DNA from: Mugil cephalus
Lineage: Eukaryota; Chordata; Actinopteri; Mugiliformes; Mugilidae
DNA length: 64,000 bases
Reading direction: 5' to 3'
Assembly (NCBI RefSeq): GCF_022458985.1
Contig: NC_061790.1
Location: 19,944,397-20,008,396, forward strand
Part shown: positions 11,101-22,082 of the stretch, piece by piece
How positions within the stretch are numbered: position 1 is the stretch's first letter
Layout: every line of letters begins with the position of its first letter
Notes under the pieces: model-generated
Told to the model about the DNA's origin: nothing
Database searches by the model: none
The model's input: only the letters and a program-made list of their open reading frames with translations
Position numbers and translations under genes: made by a program

Positions 11101-14100
11101 ATTTGTCTTTGAATAAGTGATATTTTGTTTTACAAGGATTAATTAAACAACCTTTTGATTGGTCTGCTGACCATCAACCAGATGGCCCAGACACTTTGTA
11201 AAGTCTTGACTTCCTATGTTATGGTTGCTAGGTTAGACAAGCGATAGCAGTAGAGGTTCCATTCCCATAGAAAAATAAGAAACGCAAAACTTATGATTTG
11301 GTAGTTTGTCACTTTGAGTTATTTGACTTACTGTTATCCCATTCTCCTAATTTCCAACTTTTCCTCCAAAGACATTGAATGGATTTAGCTCAAATGATCA
11401 GTGAATGAGGGGGGCATGGCATGACACCTGTCAATCACTTACAAGAACTAAATGAATGAAAGCGGACCAAGAGTGCTGGGGCTGTTTTTTGTGAGGGCTT
11501 AGCCCTGTTAGCCCATTTATACCAGCTGTCCCTGTAATTGTGACTCTTCAAAAACATGAAAATAGTATAGTCAATAAGCATGGATATAAGAGAGGTATAA
11601 CTGCATAAAAACAGAAAACTGGTGAAAGCACTAGTAATTTCTTCTTTCTGCCAACATTTGCATGGTTGTTAACTTTAGCTGTCTCATGTCCATTTCAACT
11701 CCAGACTGTGGATTGCATTTTTTCAAACTTTTTCATTGTGATTCACATTGTTTGTTAACCTAGCAACAGTAACATAGGAAGGGGATGGGACTTGACAAAT
11801 GGTAGTAGCTCTCTGGTTGGGGGTCACCAGAAGGTCAAGACACAGTGAATTTTCAACAGATCTACAGAATATTCTGTCACCACACGTGGCACCATTGTTA
11901 TATAATAAGCACTAGTAAACACTTATAGAAAGCTTGCTTTTGGAAAGGAAAAGAGAGATGTTAAATCGTGGTTTCTATGTTTATTTATTTATTTATTTCT
12001 TTTTCAGCTGATACATTTCATTGTCACATTGGTACAGAACAACCGCATCCTGAATTTAAAACGCAAAAGGTAAGTTGACACCTGTTCCATCCCCAACAAG
12101 TTACTGATCATCATTTTGTCAAAGAACTTATATTAACTAGAGTATGAACTTGAACTGTTTGTGTCACTATCTTTTGGACAGGCCGATTCTTATGAATAGC
12201 AATGGAAAGAAGCCAAAATACATCCATCAGATCTATGATGACAAGGTGTGTGTTGACCAGGTCAGTAAATCGTCATATATTCAAAGTGAACTCATTTCCG
12301 ATATGGTTGGTTGCTGCTCATCTTATTTCCCATACCTACATGCTTTGCAACCTATTTCACATTTGTATTACAATTTTGAAGTAATTTCCTTTAAACAATC
12401 GTTGATGTGGGAAATAGTTATTTAGACCACAGTGCTTTGGAGTTGATCAGGTTCAAGGACCTTTACCTGACAGGCCATCTTTGGTTTGTGCCATATGTCT
12501 GTTATCGAAGCCAAATCCAGGTCAAATTTTTGTAATCTCTTTCGGATTGGAGACACATGTGCTTAAAAAAAAAAAAAAACAGTTGCAAGACTTACCTGTA
12601 AATCCTGAGATGAAAGTTTGAGATTCTTGCAGACTTCATTTTCCTTCAAATGGTCTTCTGTTAGTCCACAATCTGTTGGAACAGCCAGTGCTGGACAAGT
12701 TGGCAGTTTCTTGAAATGTAGACAGTTTTTTTTTTTTACTGTGGAATTTATTACAAATCATTTGGGGATCTTATTAAACCCTTGCCAGACTCAAGCAATC
12801 ACAACCTTTTTTGAAGACTTAAAAGAGCTTGATCTTGGCATGACAACACTGCCCAATTCAGTAGCCAAGAACAATGCACCCTTCATCTTAGTGGTTTAAA
12901 TAAGACAGGTTCCACATACAGTATGTCTCCCTAAGAGGGTTGAAAATATTAGCACCTAATCTGGAGCCACTGATTCATATTTTATGGATTTGAATCTGAT
13001 GAACTGTTTTTTCTATGTGGATGATCTCTACTTTTGTTTTAAAAGTAACTATAAAAGGATAATAATTTTGGAGTAGTCCACTTGACATTAATTGTTTCTT
13101 CAAATGTGTTAAAACAAGTTAGGCCAAGATAGCTCTGAAGAGGAAATTTTCTGAAGTTCAGATACTGACTGAGTGACCCTCCTGTTTAGCCATCTGTCAA
13201 CAGTCTAAATGGTGTGAAGGGCTCAGAGATATCGGATGACGTCATTATCTGTGACTTGACTGAGAATGATGCAGAGTCGACTGCTGAGATTACAGAAGAG
13301 TCGCCCAGAACCTATGAGAATGGGTAAGACACCTTTCTGTTTACTCTTTCCTGTTGCTTTCACACCGTTAATTGTTAAACCTGATGTGAACTAACAATGA
13401 CAGCAGAATAGAAAGTGTGTGCATTTATGATCTCCTACGTGGTTAGGATTTTTGGTGGTAGGTATTTGCATACAGTATGTGCAACTGCAAGCATTCTAAA
13501 CATGTGACGATGGATGGAGGATTTTATAATATAACTAGGTTGACCTTATTCGCCCTGACAAAACGAAACAAGAAGAGAGGAGGAGAGGAGAGGAGAGGGG
13601 AGGGGAGGGGAGGGGAGGGGAGGAGAAGAGCTTGCCGTCTTTGTCAACACTAATGGTGCGTTCCATTTGTACTCAGAAGTCGGAATTTCTGAGTTCCGAC
13701 TTGGAATTTTCAACAGGATCTCCCCCCAAAGTCTACTCAAAGTCTAAGAATCCTCACTATCCCTGAGCTGAGTTACCAAGATGGCTGCCCCGTGTGTAAA
13801 TAGTTATTAGAAGCTCCTGTAATATTTTGTGTATTAGCAATTCTGATTAGTTTTTGTTGCATTAAATCAGTCGTACAGACAGAATTTTTCAACGTACATA
13901 TGTTGCAATGCTGTTACAGTGTAATTTAAGTTTTTTTATGTGTTATGGGAACTACAAGTCCATGTTGCGCTAACAGTAATAACCATGTAAAACCATAACA
14001 GTGCGAAACACCATTGTGGCGAACTATGATTAATAGTGTATTTTTTTAAAAACATTAAACAGTTAAACATTTGAATATTTCTTGAAATTTTCTGCCTTGT

Positions 14101-17100
14101 GTGGTCTAGTAAATTTCATCACTGTAAATAATTCTAGTAAAAAACCTCATGAGTTGCTTCAAGTTATCTGTTCCATTTGCAATTTGTGTAGCTTAAATAG
14201 CCTAAATTTAGTTGCCCCATAAACATTATAGCAATAATATCAAGATTTTTTTTTTTTTTTTTTTTTTTTTGGAACTTCAATTTCATTCTGCACTCAAAAA
14301 AATTAATTATTGAACACACCAAGTTATATATGGACAAGACAAGAGCTTTCATGGACAAGGCCATCTAGTTTTCCGAGTTCTTGCCTGATAACTCGGGCGT
14401 GAAGTCAGTTACCAGTGCTGAATTCAACCCTCCGAGGTAAATGGAACGCACCATAAATGGTTTAACCCTGGACTCGTAACCATCAAGAACTGTGTGTACT
14501 TCTGATGTGGAGCTCATTGTGGTAGGACTACCTTCCACAAGAGTTCGCACACGTCATCATGATGGTTGTTTACATTCATCCGTGAGCGGCTGCAGCCAGC
14601 GCAAGTGACATCATCTACTCTGTGGTCAGAGGATTACAGATGCAACATCCCAGCGCTCTCATCCTAATCAGCGGGGACTTCAATTTGTCTCTCTCTTCTG
14701 TCCTCACCAACTTCACTCAGTACATAGACTGTGCAACGAGAGGGAATAAAACCCTGGACCTCCTATATGCCAATGGCCAAAGCATACAATTCTGCTTCTC
14801 TCCCTCCCTCCCCTGGGCGACTCGGACCATAACCAAGTACACCTCGACACCACCTACAGACTGATGGTGGGACAACAGGTGGTAAAGGTAAGGTCTAAGG
14901 AGACAGGAGGCACTGCAGGAGTGTTTTAATGTCACACAGAGTATTTTTGAGGAGGACTTCAGAGACAACATTGTGGGTCTCTCTTGTTGCATAACGGACT
15001 ACATACAATTCTGTGAAGACAACATCGTCCCAACAAAAAAGGCCTGTTGTTTTTCCAGTAACAAGCCATGGATAAACAAAAATATTAAAGGCCTTCTTAA
15101 CAGGGAGAAGAGAGCACTTCATGGCCAAAGATTGTGAGGATCTCAGGGGTGTTCAAAAGGAGCTGAAGAGGAAACTGAGAGAGGCCAGGGACAGCTATAA
15201 GGACATGATCGAGGCCAAGATAAGACAAAACAACACAAAAGAGGTCTGGCGCTAGATGAAAAGGATAACACGCTGTGGGAAAACCTTATCTGTAGTCAGT
15301 GGTGGCCCAGAATTTGTATCAGAGCTAAACCTATTGTTCAGTAGTTTTGAAACCACCCTTGCTAGCTCTGATTGTGGATCTGTGTCCCCACTCCCCACCA
15401 CTGCAGCCATTAACACCTCTGCTGTAGGTTCTGCTTCCCTCCACATCTACCAGTGCGTTTACATGCATGTGAAAAAAACGATTTATTGCCTTAATCTGAC
15501 TATCAGAACAGGAGAACTTAAGTGCATGTAAACGCGTTACTCCGATTAAAATCGGAGTTCTCATTATCCGATTGAGACACCCAGATAATGTGATTGGAAT
15601 TCGATTTTCTCTGGCATTTATACGCTGAACTGGACTTTTTAATCAGATAACGCGTGTGCGCATTCTCCACAACCACTCCGCTAGCGTGTGATCCCGGAAC
15701 AACAATGTCCAAGAAAGCTAGTCGCAAAAGAAGAAGAAGGTAAACAGAACCGGTATAAGAACTGTCTGAGGGATAGTGCACATCTTATCTGCACCAGAAT
15801 TAGCGCGCACATTGTTTGAAATCCCTGTCTGCCTCATGAACGACTCTTGTTTAATATAATGGCAATATATGTAATAGGTCAACCAGAAAGCGGGCCGTAG
15901 TAACGTGGTATTAACCCGCAGAAAAGACATATCGACACAACGCCACCTAGTATGGAGGAGGACATGTTCACGTGAGTTATTTTTTCTGTTGCATGTAAAC
16001 TGGAACACGGACAGTAGTAAGAAAGTTTAATTGTGAGCATAGCTCGATTAAGCTCTGCATGTAAACGCACCCACTCACTACAGGCCAGTGGAATTACAGA
16101 CCTTGTCCCAGTTTACATGCAGCGCAAGAAAATCGAATAACTGTTCTCCTCTTCCACACTAGGTGGCGATACGTGTCTTTTCAGAGACAGATTTCCGGCT
16201 GGCCTGTTATGTGATATAATAAACAAGAGTCGTTAATGCGGCATACCGGCATTTCAAACGACAACCAGACAGATAATAGTACATTTTTTAATCTTGTACG
16301 TAATACTACTACTACTTCTGATGCAGGTAAGAGTCACACTATCCCTCAGACGGCTCCATTTCTCTTCTTCTTCTTCTACGCCCGGCTTTCTTGGACGTTT
16401 TTGTTCCAGGGTCACAAGCCAGCGCAGCAGTTGTGGAGCTTGCGCACACGCATTATCCGATGAAAACTCATTCCAATCGCATTATCTGGGTGTCTCAATC
16501 GGATAATGAGAACTCTGATTTTAATCGGAGTAACGTGTTTACATGCACTTAAGTTCTCCTGTTATAGTCCGATTAAGGCAATAATTTTTTTATCACGTGC
16601 ATGTAAACGCACTGACTGAGCGGATATGTAGCCTATTTACATAGTCACTTTATCCACAGCCATTGTCACTTTGTTCTTTTGTTGACTGTTGTGTTTGTCC
16701 TTTTTAGTGCCTGTTTATTTGCTTCTTTGGTCACTGTTGTATTTTTTTACTGGACTTGTGCTGCTGTACCATTTGAATTTTCCCAGTGGCCATCAATAAA
16801 GTATTATCTTATGATTCCTTTGGGTCTTGCTTTAGCTACTGTCTTTAAAAGAACTAATAATATGCATAGTTGCAATGAGTGTCTTTATTAACAGCATGTT
16901 TTTATTAATATGCTCCCTCAGCGATATAGAAATTGTGGAGGTAGAGCTGGACAGCTGCGTGGTACTGCCAGCTGAGATGGAGCTGAGTACCACATGCACA
17001 GATGACATCAAACAGACGGAGGCTGATTTGTCAGCAGCTGCAGATGTCAGCCAGAGGAGCAGCAATCTAGACAGCAGTAGACCAACTAGCAGCGCCCTAC

Positions 17101-20100
17101 AGCTAAATAAGCCCTCTGGTTTGAATCTTGACGACCCCATGAAGATGATGGATTCCATATTGAATGAGAATGGAGCAATATCACAGAACATCAATCTGCT
17201 GGGCAAGTAAGGGCCAACCTAAAATTACAGGATTGCTGAACAAACACCATTATGATGGATACTGTTATTGACTAAATTTTATTTTTATTGAAGTCTGTCT
17301 AGTTCTGTTTTTGTGGTAGAGTTGTAGGTACTAAACTCTTTTTAACTCTTTAACCCTCATTGTAATTCTTGGACAAGTGTTATTATAGGTCATAATGAGA
17401 CTTTTTTACTTTTGCAAAATTTCTCAAATTTTTTGATTAATGAAGTTACCACTATATAGTTCCATGCCCCTTAAGTGTTAAACAAATGTAAACATGTATT
17501 TAGACCATTTGAGCATACATGCTGATTCAGGCACTTGTCAACATTATCACATTAGACAACATTAGGACACTTCTTCCGAGTACCTAATAAATCAGTTGTA
17601 CTCAGTGTTCATGCAGACGTGGACCTTAAAGACCACATTAGATCTGAGAATGTTTCCTTGATCTTCTCTGATTGGCTGAATGAAAACCTCATGCTTCTAA
17701 ACATCACTGAGAGACACAGGGACACATTTTTTAAACGTGGGCTGATGTTACCAAAAATGATCCCTTGCCCCATAAATGGCTAGTGTGTTAGGCTGAGTCA
17801 TTGTAGTTCCACAGTCCTGAACATTTTAATGTTATCTATAAACAGTTGGATGGAATTTCTTGGAACTCTTCGACTCAAGATTGACATTTTGAAAGTGACA
17901 GTCAAGGTCACTGTGCACTCAATGAATTATCCAACAAGTCAAATATATGTTTCACTGTGACATAATGCTCTGCAAAAACACATATTACTGGTACATTTGA
18001 GCTGGGCTTGGTGTTTAAAAGAAGAAGTGGTATTCTGAAATGTCATTCCTTTTGAGGTCAGGATCAGGCCTCTTTCCTGGTGAGTCACAACGTGAAGTGG
18101 CAGACCCTTTGTCCTTGTTGACAAGTTATTTCTTTATGATTTTAGCTGAATGTTTGGCCTCATTTTCCTCTTGCTGATGAAATTTGGATTAACACCCACT
18201 GCGATGTGTATTTCTTGTTACTGATGGTGTGTGTGTGTCTGTGTGTTCTGTCAGGCTGGAGCTCATGGACTATCTGGACAGCATTGACTGCAGTTTGGAG
18301 GACTTTCAGGCCATGCTCTATGGAAAACAGTTTGGCGTTGATTTTGATGGCTTAGAGGTAAAATTTTATTAATTGCACATGTAACTAGAAAACATTAATC
18401 TGATCAGTTATAATAAAGCACAGTTTAACTTAATAAGAGCATCAGAACAATTCCTTTTTTTGGCAGTATTATTGGAAGGGGATGAGAAGAATGAATCTGA
18501 AGCAAGCAGATAATTTCAAACATGCATCTGAACAAAGCAAAAAAACAAGCAACAGGATGATTAAAAACACTGATCAAAACAGCATTCAAAGAATTAACAG
18601 CCCAGTGACTGAAAGTCTCTGCATTACAATTAAACAGGATTACTAAGGCAAAAAGCTTAGTCAGCAGTGTGTCATTATGTCAAAGGTGGGTGTGCTGGCA
18701 CATTGTCAAAGAAATGAATATGAGTACATTGATTTCTTGCCTGTATGTTTTCAGGAAAGTGTGTGTTCCAAAGAGAATACCGACACAGACAGAGACAGGT
18801 CAGAGGAAGATAACACAGGTGAGTGAGGACTCTCACACTTGACATGCTCACTTCTATTCTTTTGCAGTCTTTAATTCACTTACAGTTATTGAAACCCCAT
18901 AATTGTATGAATGTGGTCCTTAACCCAAGGGATATTAGTAAACACATTTCCCATTAACCATGACCTGTATAGAACAGTGTTGTTCTCTCAATCAGCCACC
19001 TGCACAGTGGTGAATGATTACAGTATAATGCAGCCAACAAACAGACATCCAGAAATACTAATGCAAACACTATGTACATAGATTTCGGTTAATTTGTGTG
19101 CCTTGTCATGAGTGAGTTTGTTGTATTCGCAATGTGTTTGATACCATCAGTTGTGTTATGTAGTTGTAGGGTTGGTACACAGTTTTCTACAATGAATAGA
19201 CCTATTTGACTCTCAACCTGAATGAGTGGTTCTTGGCCTAATATGGATTAGAACAAAAGGCAGTCATTACTTTTAAAACATGATGTCTGTAATGCAGAGT
19301 ATCCACTCCTTAGGTGTGCCAGCCTCAGAAACTGCAAATTATCACCACAACAGATTAGAGCCCACATAAATTCTTCACAGAGTGGCAGATACATCTCACC
19401 ATCAGCTGGACAGACAAGACTGTAGAATCAGGCAGTAGCTGCATAGAAGTCACAGCACTGTAGAAGAATAACAACAAGAAGAGAATTGCTTGGTCCAGGA
19501 AATGGAAAGAATGGTAGACCATATGAAATCTGTTCTGGGATCTCCCTCTTATATGTGTGTGTTGCTACCCAGCCTGCCTAAAATCGAGGGGTGTCTGATT
19601 ATGCGCTTCTGCTCAAGGTTTCTTCCTTTTCCTTGCCACAGTCTCCCCAGTGCTTACTCTCACAGTCTCAGTCTGGGCTTTGTAAAATATATTGAGATGG
19701 TGTATCGATAAGATTCATTTAATTGAATCAAACACTGTCGTGGAACAGGCCCTCATGAGGAAAGGGCAACCATGAGTTAACAACCCACATAGTAAGTAAT
19801 CCAAAAGGCGTTTAAAAAAGGCAACCGGATAAGGAGAGTTTTCTTGAAGGTGTTTTGATACTCATCCATCCAGCTTCTTCAGTTTTCAGAGACGGGAAGT
19901 TGAGGTCTAAATAGAGAAACTCAGAAACTTGCTGGACTTGTTCCTGTAATGACCAGAAACTGGTCCCACTAAGGCCACATGCTCATGTACAAAAACAATC
20001 CGGTTTTCCTTGGCGTCATGTCGATTATTCCTCCGTAAATGTCGATCCATTGCAAAACCGCATCTAGTTGTAGAAAGTCCAGATTACAGTCCGTAATCCT

Positions 20101-22082
20101 TTTTAGCTCATGGTAGTGGTGATTTCGCTCAATGTGAAAGAGGCTTAAGCTACTCACCCTATGAATGGTGCTCTAATGAAGCCGTTGTAAATGGGAGCCT
20201 CCAGTCTCAAGGTGTGAATGGTGTTCAGACTTCTTGGGGACAGAACTCAACACTATATTGTAAATTGATGGAAGATTACATCTCTGTCCACCTTCTCTAT
20301 TTAGAGAAGGTTTTTTCCACTTTCACATAGATGGTTTCCTTTACTCCTCTCTCAAACCATCTGTCTTCTCTGGCGAGGACTTTGACATTGCTACCTTCAA
20401 AGGAGTGTCATTTTCACAGTCGGTGCATTTACATGCAGAGCTAAATCGAGCTGTGCTCCAAGTTCAACTTTTTGAATGTGGTCCTTGTCCCAGTTTACAT
20501 GCAGCGGAGAAAATCGAATAAATGACGGGAACATGTCCTCCTCCTCCACACTAGGTGGCGATGTGTGTCTTTTCAGTGGGATTATGCCACATTAATACAG
20601 CCCCCTTTCCGGTTGACCTATTACGTCATAAATTAATCAAGAGTCATTCATGCACTTTTGGTGCAGGTAAGATATGCGCTATCCGTGAGGTGGTTCTTCT
20701 ACAGGCTCTGTTTACCTTCTTCTGCAACCCGCTTTCTCTGATGTTTTTGTTCAGGGGTCACGTGTCAGTGTAGCAATTGTGGAGCAGGCGCACACACATT
20801 ATCCTGTTGTTGTCCGATTAAGCGTATTCATGCCGGAGAAACACAAATTCCAATTACATTATCTTGGTTTCTCAATTGGATAATGAGAACTCCGATTTTT
20901 TGCACTTCAGTTGTCCAGTTTGAGTCCGATTAAAGCAATAATTTGTGTTTTTTTTCACGTGCATGTCTACGCACAGTAGACTAGTGGGCCGCTGCACTTT
21001 GCCCTGATGAATACAAAATGATTTGACTTATATTTGGACATCAAGGAGAAACAACTTTTGAGTGTCATTTCTAATTAGAGCCCCACATTATAACCACACA
21101 CTGAAGCATTCAAGAGTTGTAGCCTCTTTATTCTAGTTGTGTGACCGTGGTTATCCAGGGCAGTTTTGGAATGTCCGTAAGTCCTGGAAATGCCTTGACA
21201 TGTCTTGAGAGAAATGTGTTTAAAATATTAATTTTAGTGGTTTTCAGTTCAAACAGGGAACAAGTCAGGCTTTAAACTGTGGTCCCATGTCTTGCAGCTA
21301 ATAAGTGCCATCTACAAGCATCTGTGTATAAAACAATATTGAGGCGTAAACAAAACCCTTTCATTTCAGTCTTTTCAAACTTACCCCTTCCCAGAAGCAG
21401 TCACTGTAATTCAGAGAACTAAATTATAGTATTACCTCTCAAAAATAGACCTAACCCGTGTCTGTACTGCAAACAGTTCATGAACAGCTTTCAGTTTATT
21501 TTGGGTATGCCACGGATAGACATTAAATAAGCCTCGTACGGAAATGGAAGCAAGCCTTCACACGTGTTCTTTCATTTTCTAGTCCGTTGCAGCGGTGCTT
21601 TGCTAGTTCAGCATTTGTTGTGGAGTTGTGTAAAAGTGTTAAATCCATGTGCTATGAACAAATGGCAAATAGTGTTCACAGTCAAAGTGTTCAGATTTAG
21701 AGAGTTGGTGATTGTTTTTAAGCAGTGGCCTGGACGGAGCTTTCTCATGTACTTTTCTGTCTTGTGTTCAGATAAGCAGCTGATCCAGTACACCTCCTGC
21801 CCCCTGTTGGCCTTCCTTGATGGTTGCACCCCTTCTTCAGAGCTGGATCTGAGCAGCACCAGCACCGGTTCCTCCAGCTCCCACCTCCAGCCGTCTCCCA
21901 GCCCTGCTGCTTCATTGAGGCCGGAGCCACCCTCAGAGCTGCTGGAGTCCAAGCAGCCCCCTCGCAGCTCCCTAATTCGCTTGGAACCTCTGACTGAGGC
22001 GGAGGCCAGCGAGGAGACACTCTTTGATCTGTGCAGACTGAGTCCCGCTGGGCCTGAGACGGACTGCCTGAGCAGAGTGTGA
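1861..22082 (+). CDS. hsf2: Heat shock factor 2 (complete, 12 coding exons, 522 aa)
   Basis: Transcription factor that trimerises and binds heat-shock elements in the nucleus. Coding exons: 1861-1953, 2767-2875, 6168-6295, 10336-10460, 10678-10753, 12008-12069, 12182-12260, 13190-13323, 16922-17206, 18255-18357, 18755-18818, 21772-22082; these sum to 1569 nt ending in TGA. All introns are GT-AG with consistent phase. The N-terminus [20 protein letters not shown] and RQLNMYGFRKV are the HSF DNA-binding domain (about residues 7-110). K82 in GIVKQE matches the known HSF2 sumoylation site. Exons 4-6 (about 111-200) are the HR-A/B coiled coil. [17 protein letters not shown] (about 368-384) is HR-C. 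The C-terminus [16 protein letters not shown] matches HSF2 and not HSF1. Human HSF2 is 536 aa. The introns are heavily loaded with mobile-element remains. Confidence 0.97.
2141..2184. repeat. (CTAT)n microsatellite
   Basis: Eleven perfect tetranucleotide units in hsf2 intron 1. It is preceded by TTCCCTACAGGGAAGTAAT, the kind of tail sequence seen at the 3' ends of fish LINEs. The stretch 2385-2580 that follows may be the rest of such a fragment on the minus strand, but I cannot prove that. Confidence 0.95.
3592..4275. mobile_element. hAT-like non-autonomous element (684 bp) with 8-bp target duplication
   Basis: The ends are inverted repeats (AAGGCTGGGCGA at left; the reverse complement of the right end is TAGGGCTGGACGA). 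It is flanked by near-identical 8-mers, CTGTCCAT (3584-3591) and CTGTCCTT (4276-4283), the duplication length typical of hAT transposons. I see no transposase frame. It lies in hsf2 intron 2. Confidence 0.7.
4485..4846 (+). repeat. Dispersed repeat with a long hairpin and TATA-like end (copy 1)
   Basis: Related to 56513-56741: both share GATCAATAA, GAGATGCAGACAT and the terminal GCAGTACTATAAAAGAGCCT. This copy contains a 17-bp stem with 16 pairs (4620-4636 against 4644-4660) and a 7-base loop. The class is uncertain; a non-autonomous DNA element or an LTR fragment are both possible. It lies in hsf2 intron 2. Confidence 0.55.
5314..5964. mobile_element. hAT-like non-autonomous element (about 651 bp)
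   Basis: Left end TAGGGCTGCATGATT; the reverse complement of the right end is TAGGGCTGCACGATAA. The flanking 8-mers CTACATCC and CTACACTC agree at 6 of 8 positions. No coding capacity is evident. It lies in hsf2 intron 2, about 1 kb from the element at 3592. Confidence 0.65.
6128..6147. repeat. (GT)n microsatellite just upstream of hsf2 exon 3
   Basis: About ten GT units end some 20 bases before the exon 3 acceptor at 6167. Length variation here could affect the polypyrimidine region; this is inference. Confidence 0.9.
7161..8450. mobile_element. Copy D of a palindromic-ended element family, itself interrupted
   Basis: It starts GTGTTTACATGCATGTGAAA and ends TGTGCATGTAAACGCACTG, so the ends form an inverted repeat around TTTACATGCA. 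The body matches the copies at 15451-16070, 16101-16614 and 20420-20974 (shared CCCGGAACAA, CGGGCCGTAGTAACGTGG, ACAACGCCACCTAGT). It sits inside the Tc1-like copy between ACTCTCACT and TGTGGTTCACTGG, which are adjacent in intact Tc1 copies. About 650 bases (7261-7907) are a foreign insert. I cannot name the family. Confidence 0.75.
7261..7907 (+). mobile_element. hAT transposon fragment with a degraded BED-type zinc-finger region
   Basis: This block is missing from the other copies of the surrounding element. Around 7417-7570 the plus strand reads [19 protein letters not shown] then [15 protein letters not shown], which resembles the N-terminus of ZBED-like hAT transposases (there usually a PVCLVC zinc-finger start; here the second Cys has become Ser). 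The right end ends TGGTTGGCCACCCCTGCC, a common hAT terminal sequence. It is a fragment with no intact transposase. Confidence 0.55.
8857..8935. repeat. Fragment of a dispersed element (GTGTTTCCTCTACATTCATT type)
   Basis: The phrase GGTGTTTCCTCTACATTCAT followed by GCGGGCCACC is a recurrent end sequence of fish DNA elements, from memory. Only one end is clear. Confidence 0.35.
9197..9982. mobile_element. hAT-like non-autonomous element (about 786 bp)
   Basis: Left end TAAGGGTGGGCGATATGG; the reverse complement of the right end is TAGGGGTGGGCGATACGACG. The flanks CTCAGGTG and CTAGGTGT look like a decayed 8-bp duplication. It lies in hsf2 intron 3. Confidence 0.65.
13572..13625 (+). repeat. 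Purine-only (GGGGA)n tract
   Basis: An uninterrupted A/G tract starts with GGA/GAGA units and becomes four to five GGGGA units. At least four runs of four G are one base apart, matching a G-quadruplex consensus on the hsf2 coding strand (intron 8). Confidence 0.9.
14246..14270. repeat. Homopolymer T25
   Basis: Twenty-five T in a row in hsf2 intron 8. Read on the minus strand this is a poly-A, as left by retroposition, but no recognisable element precedes it. Confidence 0.9.
15451..16070 (+). mobile_element. Palindromic-ended element, copy A (about 620 bp)
   Basis: It begins CAGTGCGTTTACATGCATG and ends CTGCATGTAAACGCAC. Inside are GTGCATGTAAACGCG, ATCGGAGTTCTCATTATCCG and CCGGAACAACAATGTCC. 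This is the most complete uninterrupted copy in the A orientation. Copy B follows in inverted orientation about 30 bases away. Confidence 0.75.
16101..16614 (-). mobile_element. Palindromic-ended element, copy B (inverted relative to copy A)
   Basis: Its right end GTGCATGTAAACGCACTG is the reverse complement of the left end of copy A, and the bodies match in reverse order (GATGCAGGTAAGAG, CGGATAATGAGAACTC). The left end is truncated, starting inside the element at CCAGTTTACATGCAGC. Together with copy A it forms an imperfect inverted repeat of roughly 500 bases per arm. Confidence 0.75.
19305..19715 (+). repeat. Degenerate retroposon-like dispersed repeat
   Basis: CTGGACAGACAAGACTGTAG and GGTTTCTTCCTTTTCCTTGCC are phrases I associate with a common fish dispersed repeat tail, followed by AAATATATTGAGATGGTGT. 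The class is not assigned. It lies in hsf2 intron 11. Confidence 0.4.
20420..20974 (-). mobile_element. Palindromic-ended element, copy C
   Basis: It has the same orientation as copy B and retains the left end missing from B: GGTGCATTTACATGCAGAGC through to CACGTGCATGTCTACGCAC. It shares CACACTAGGTGGCGATG and TAATCGGACAACAA-type blocks on the opposite strand with the other copies. It lies in hsf2 intron 11. Confidence 0.7.

Larger units (their letters stand above)
14565..16812 (+). mobile_element. LINE (L2/Rex-like) ORF2 fragment and 3' end, split by two insertions
   Basis: The plus strand shows an endonuclease C-terminal region ([30 protein letters not shown], then PPLGDSDHN out of frame), followed by a linker ([31 protein letters not shown]). 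The frames shift and contain stops, so it is dead. A scrap resembling the RT-proximal motif (HYRPV) lies at about 16076-16106. The 3' end at about 16690-16812 has TGGACTTGTGCTGCTGTACC and CATCAATAAAGTATTATCTT. The gaps are filled by the inverted elements at 15451-16070 and 16101-16614. It lies in hsf2 intron 8. Confidence 0.75.

Noticed and set aside
14622-14864. Short open frame with [11 protein letters not shown] as a separate gene
   Set aside because: It is part of a LINE endonuclease region with frameshifts and stops on both sides.
16832-17206. 124-codon minus-strand frame opposite hsf2 exon 9
   Set aside because: Antisense shadow; the plus strand gives a frame-consistent hsf2 exon including the conserved MMDSILNE and NINLLGK.
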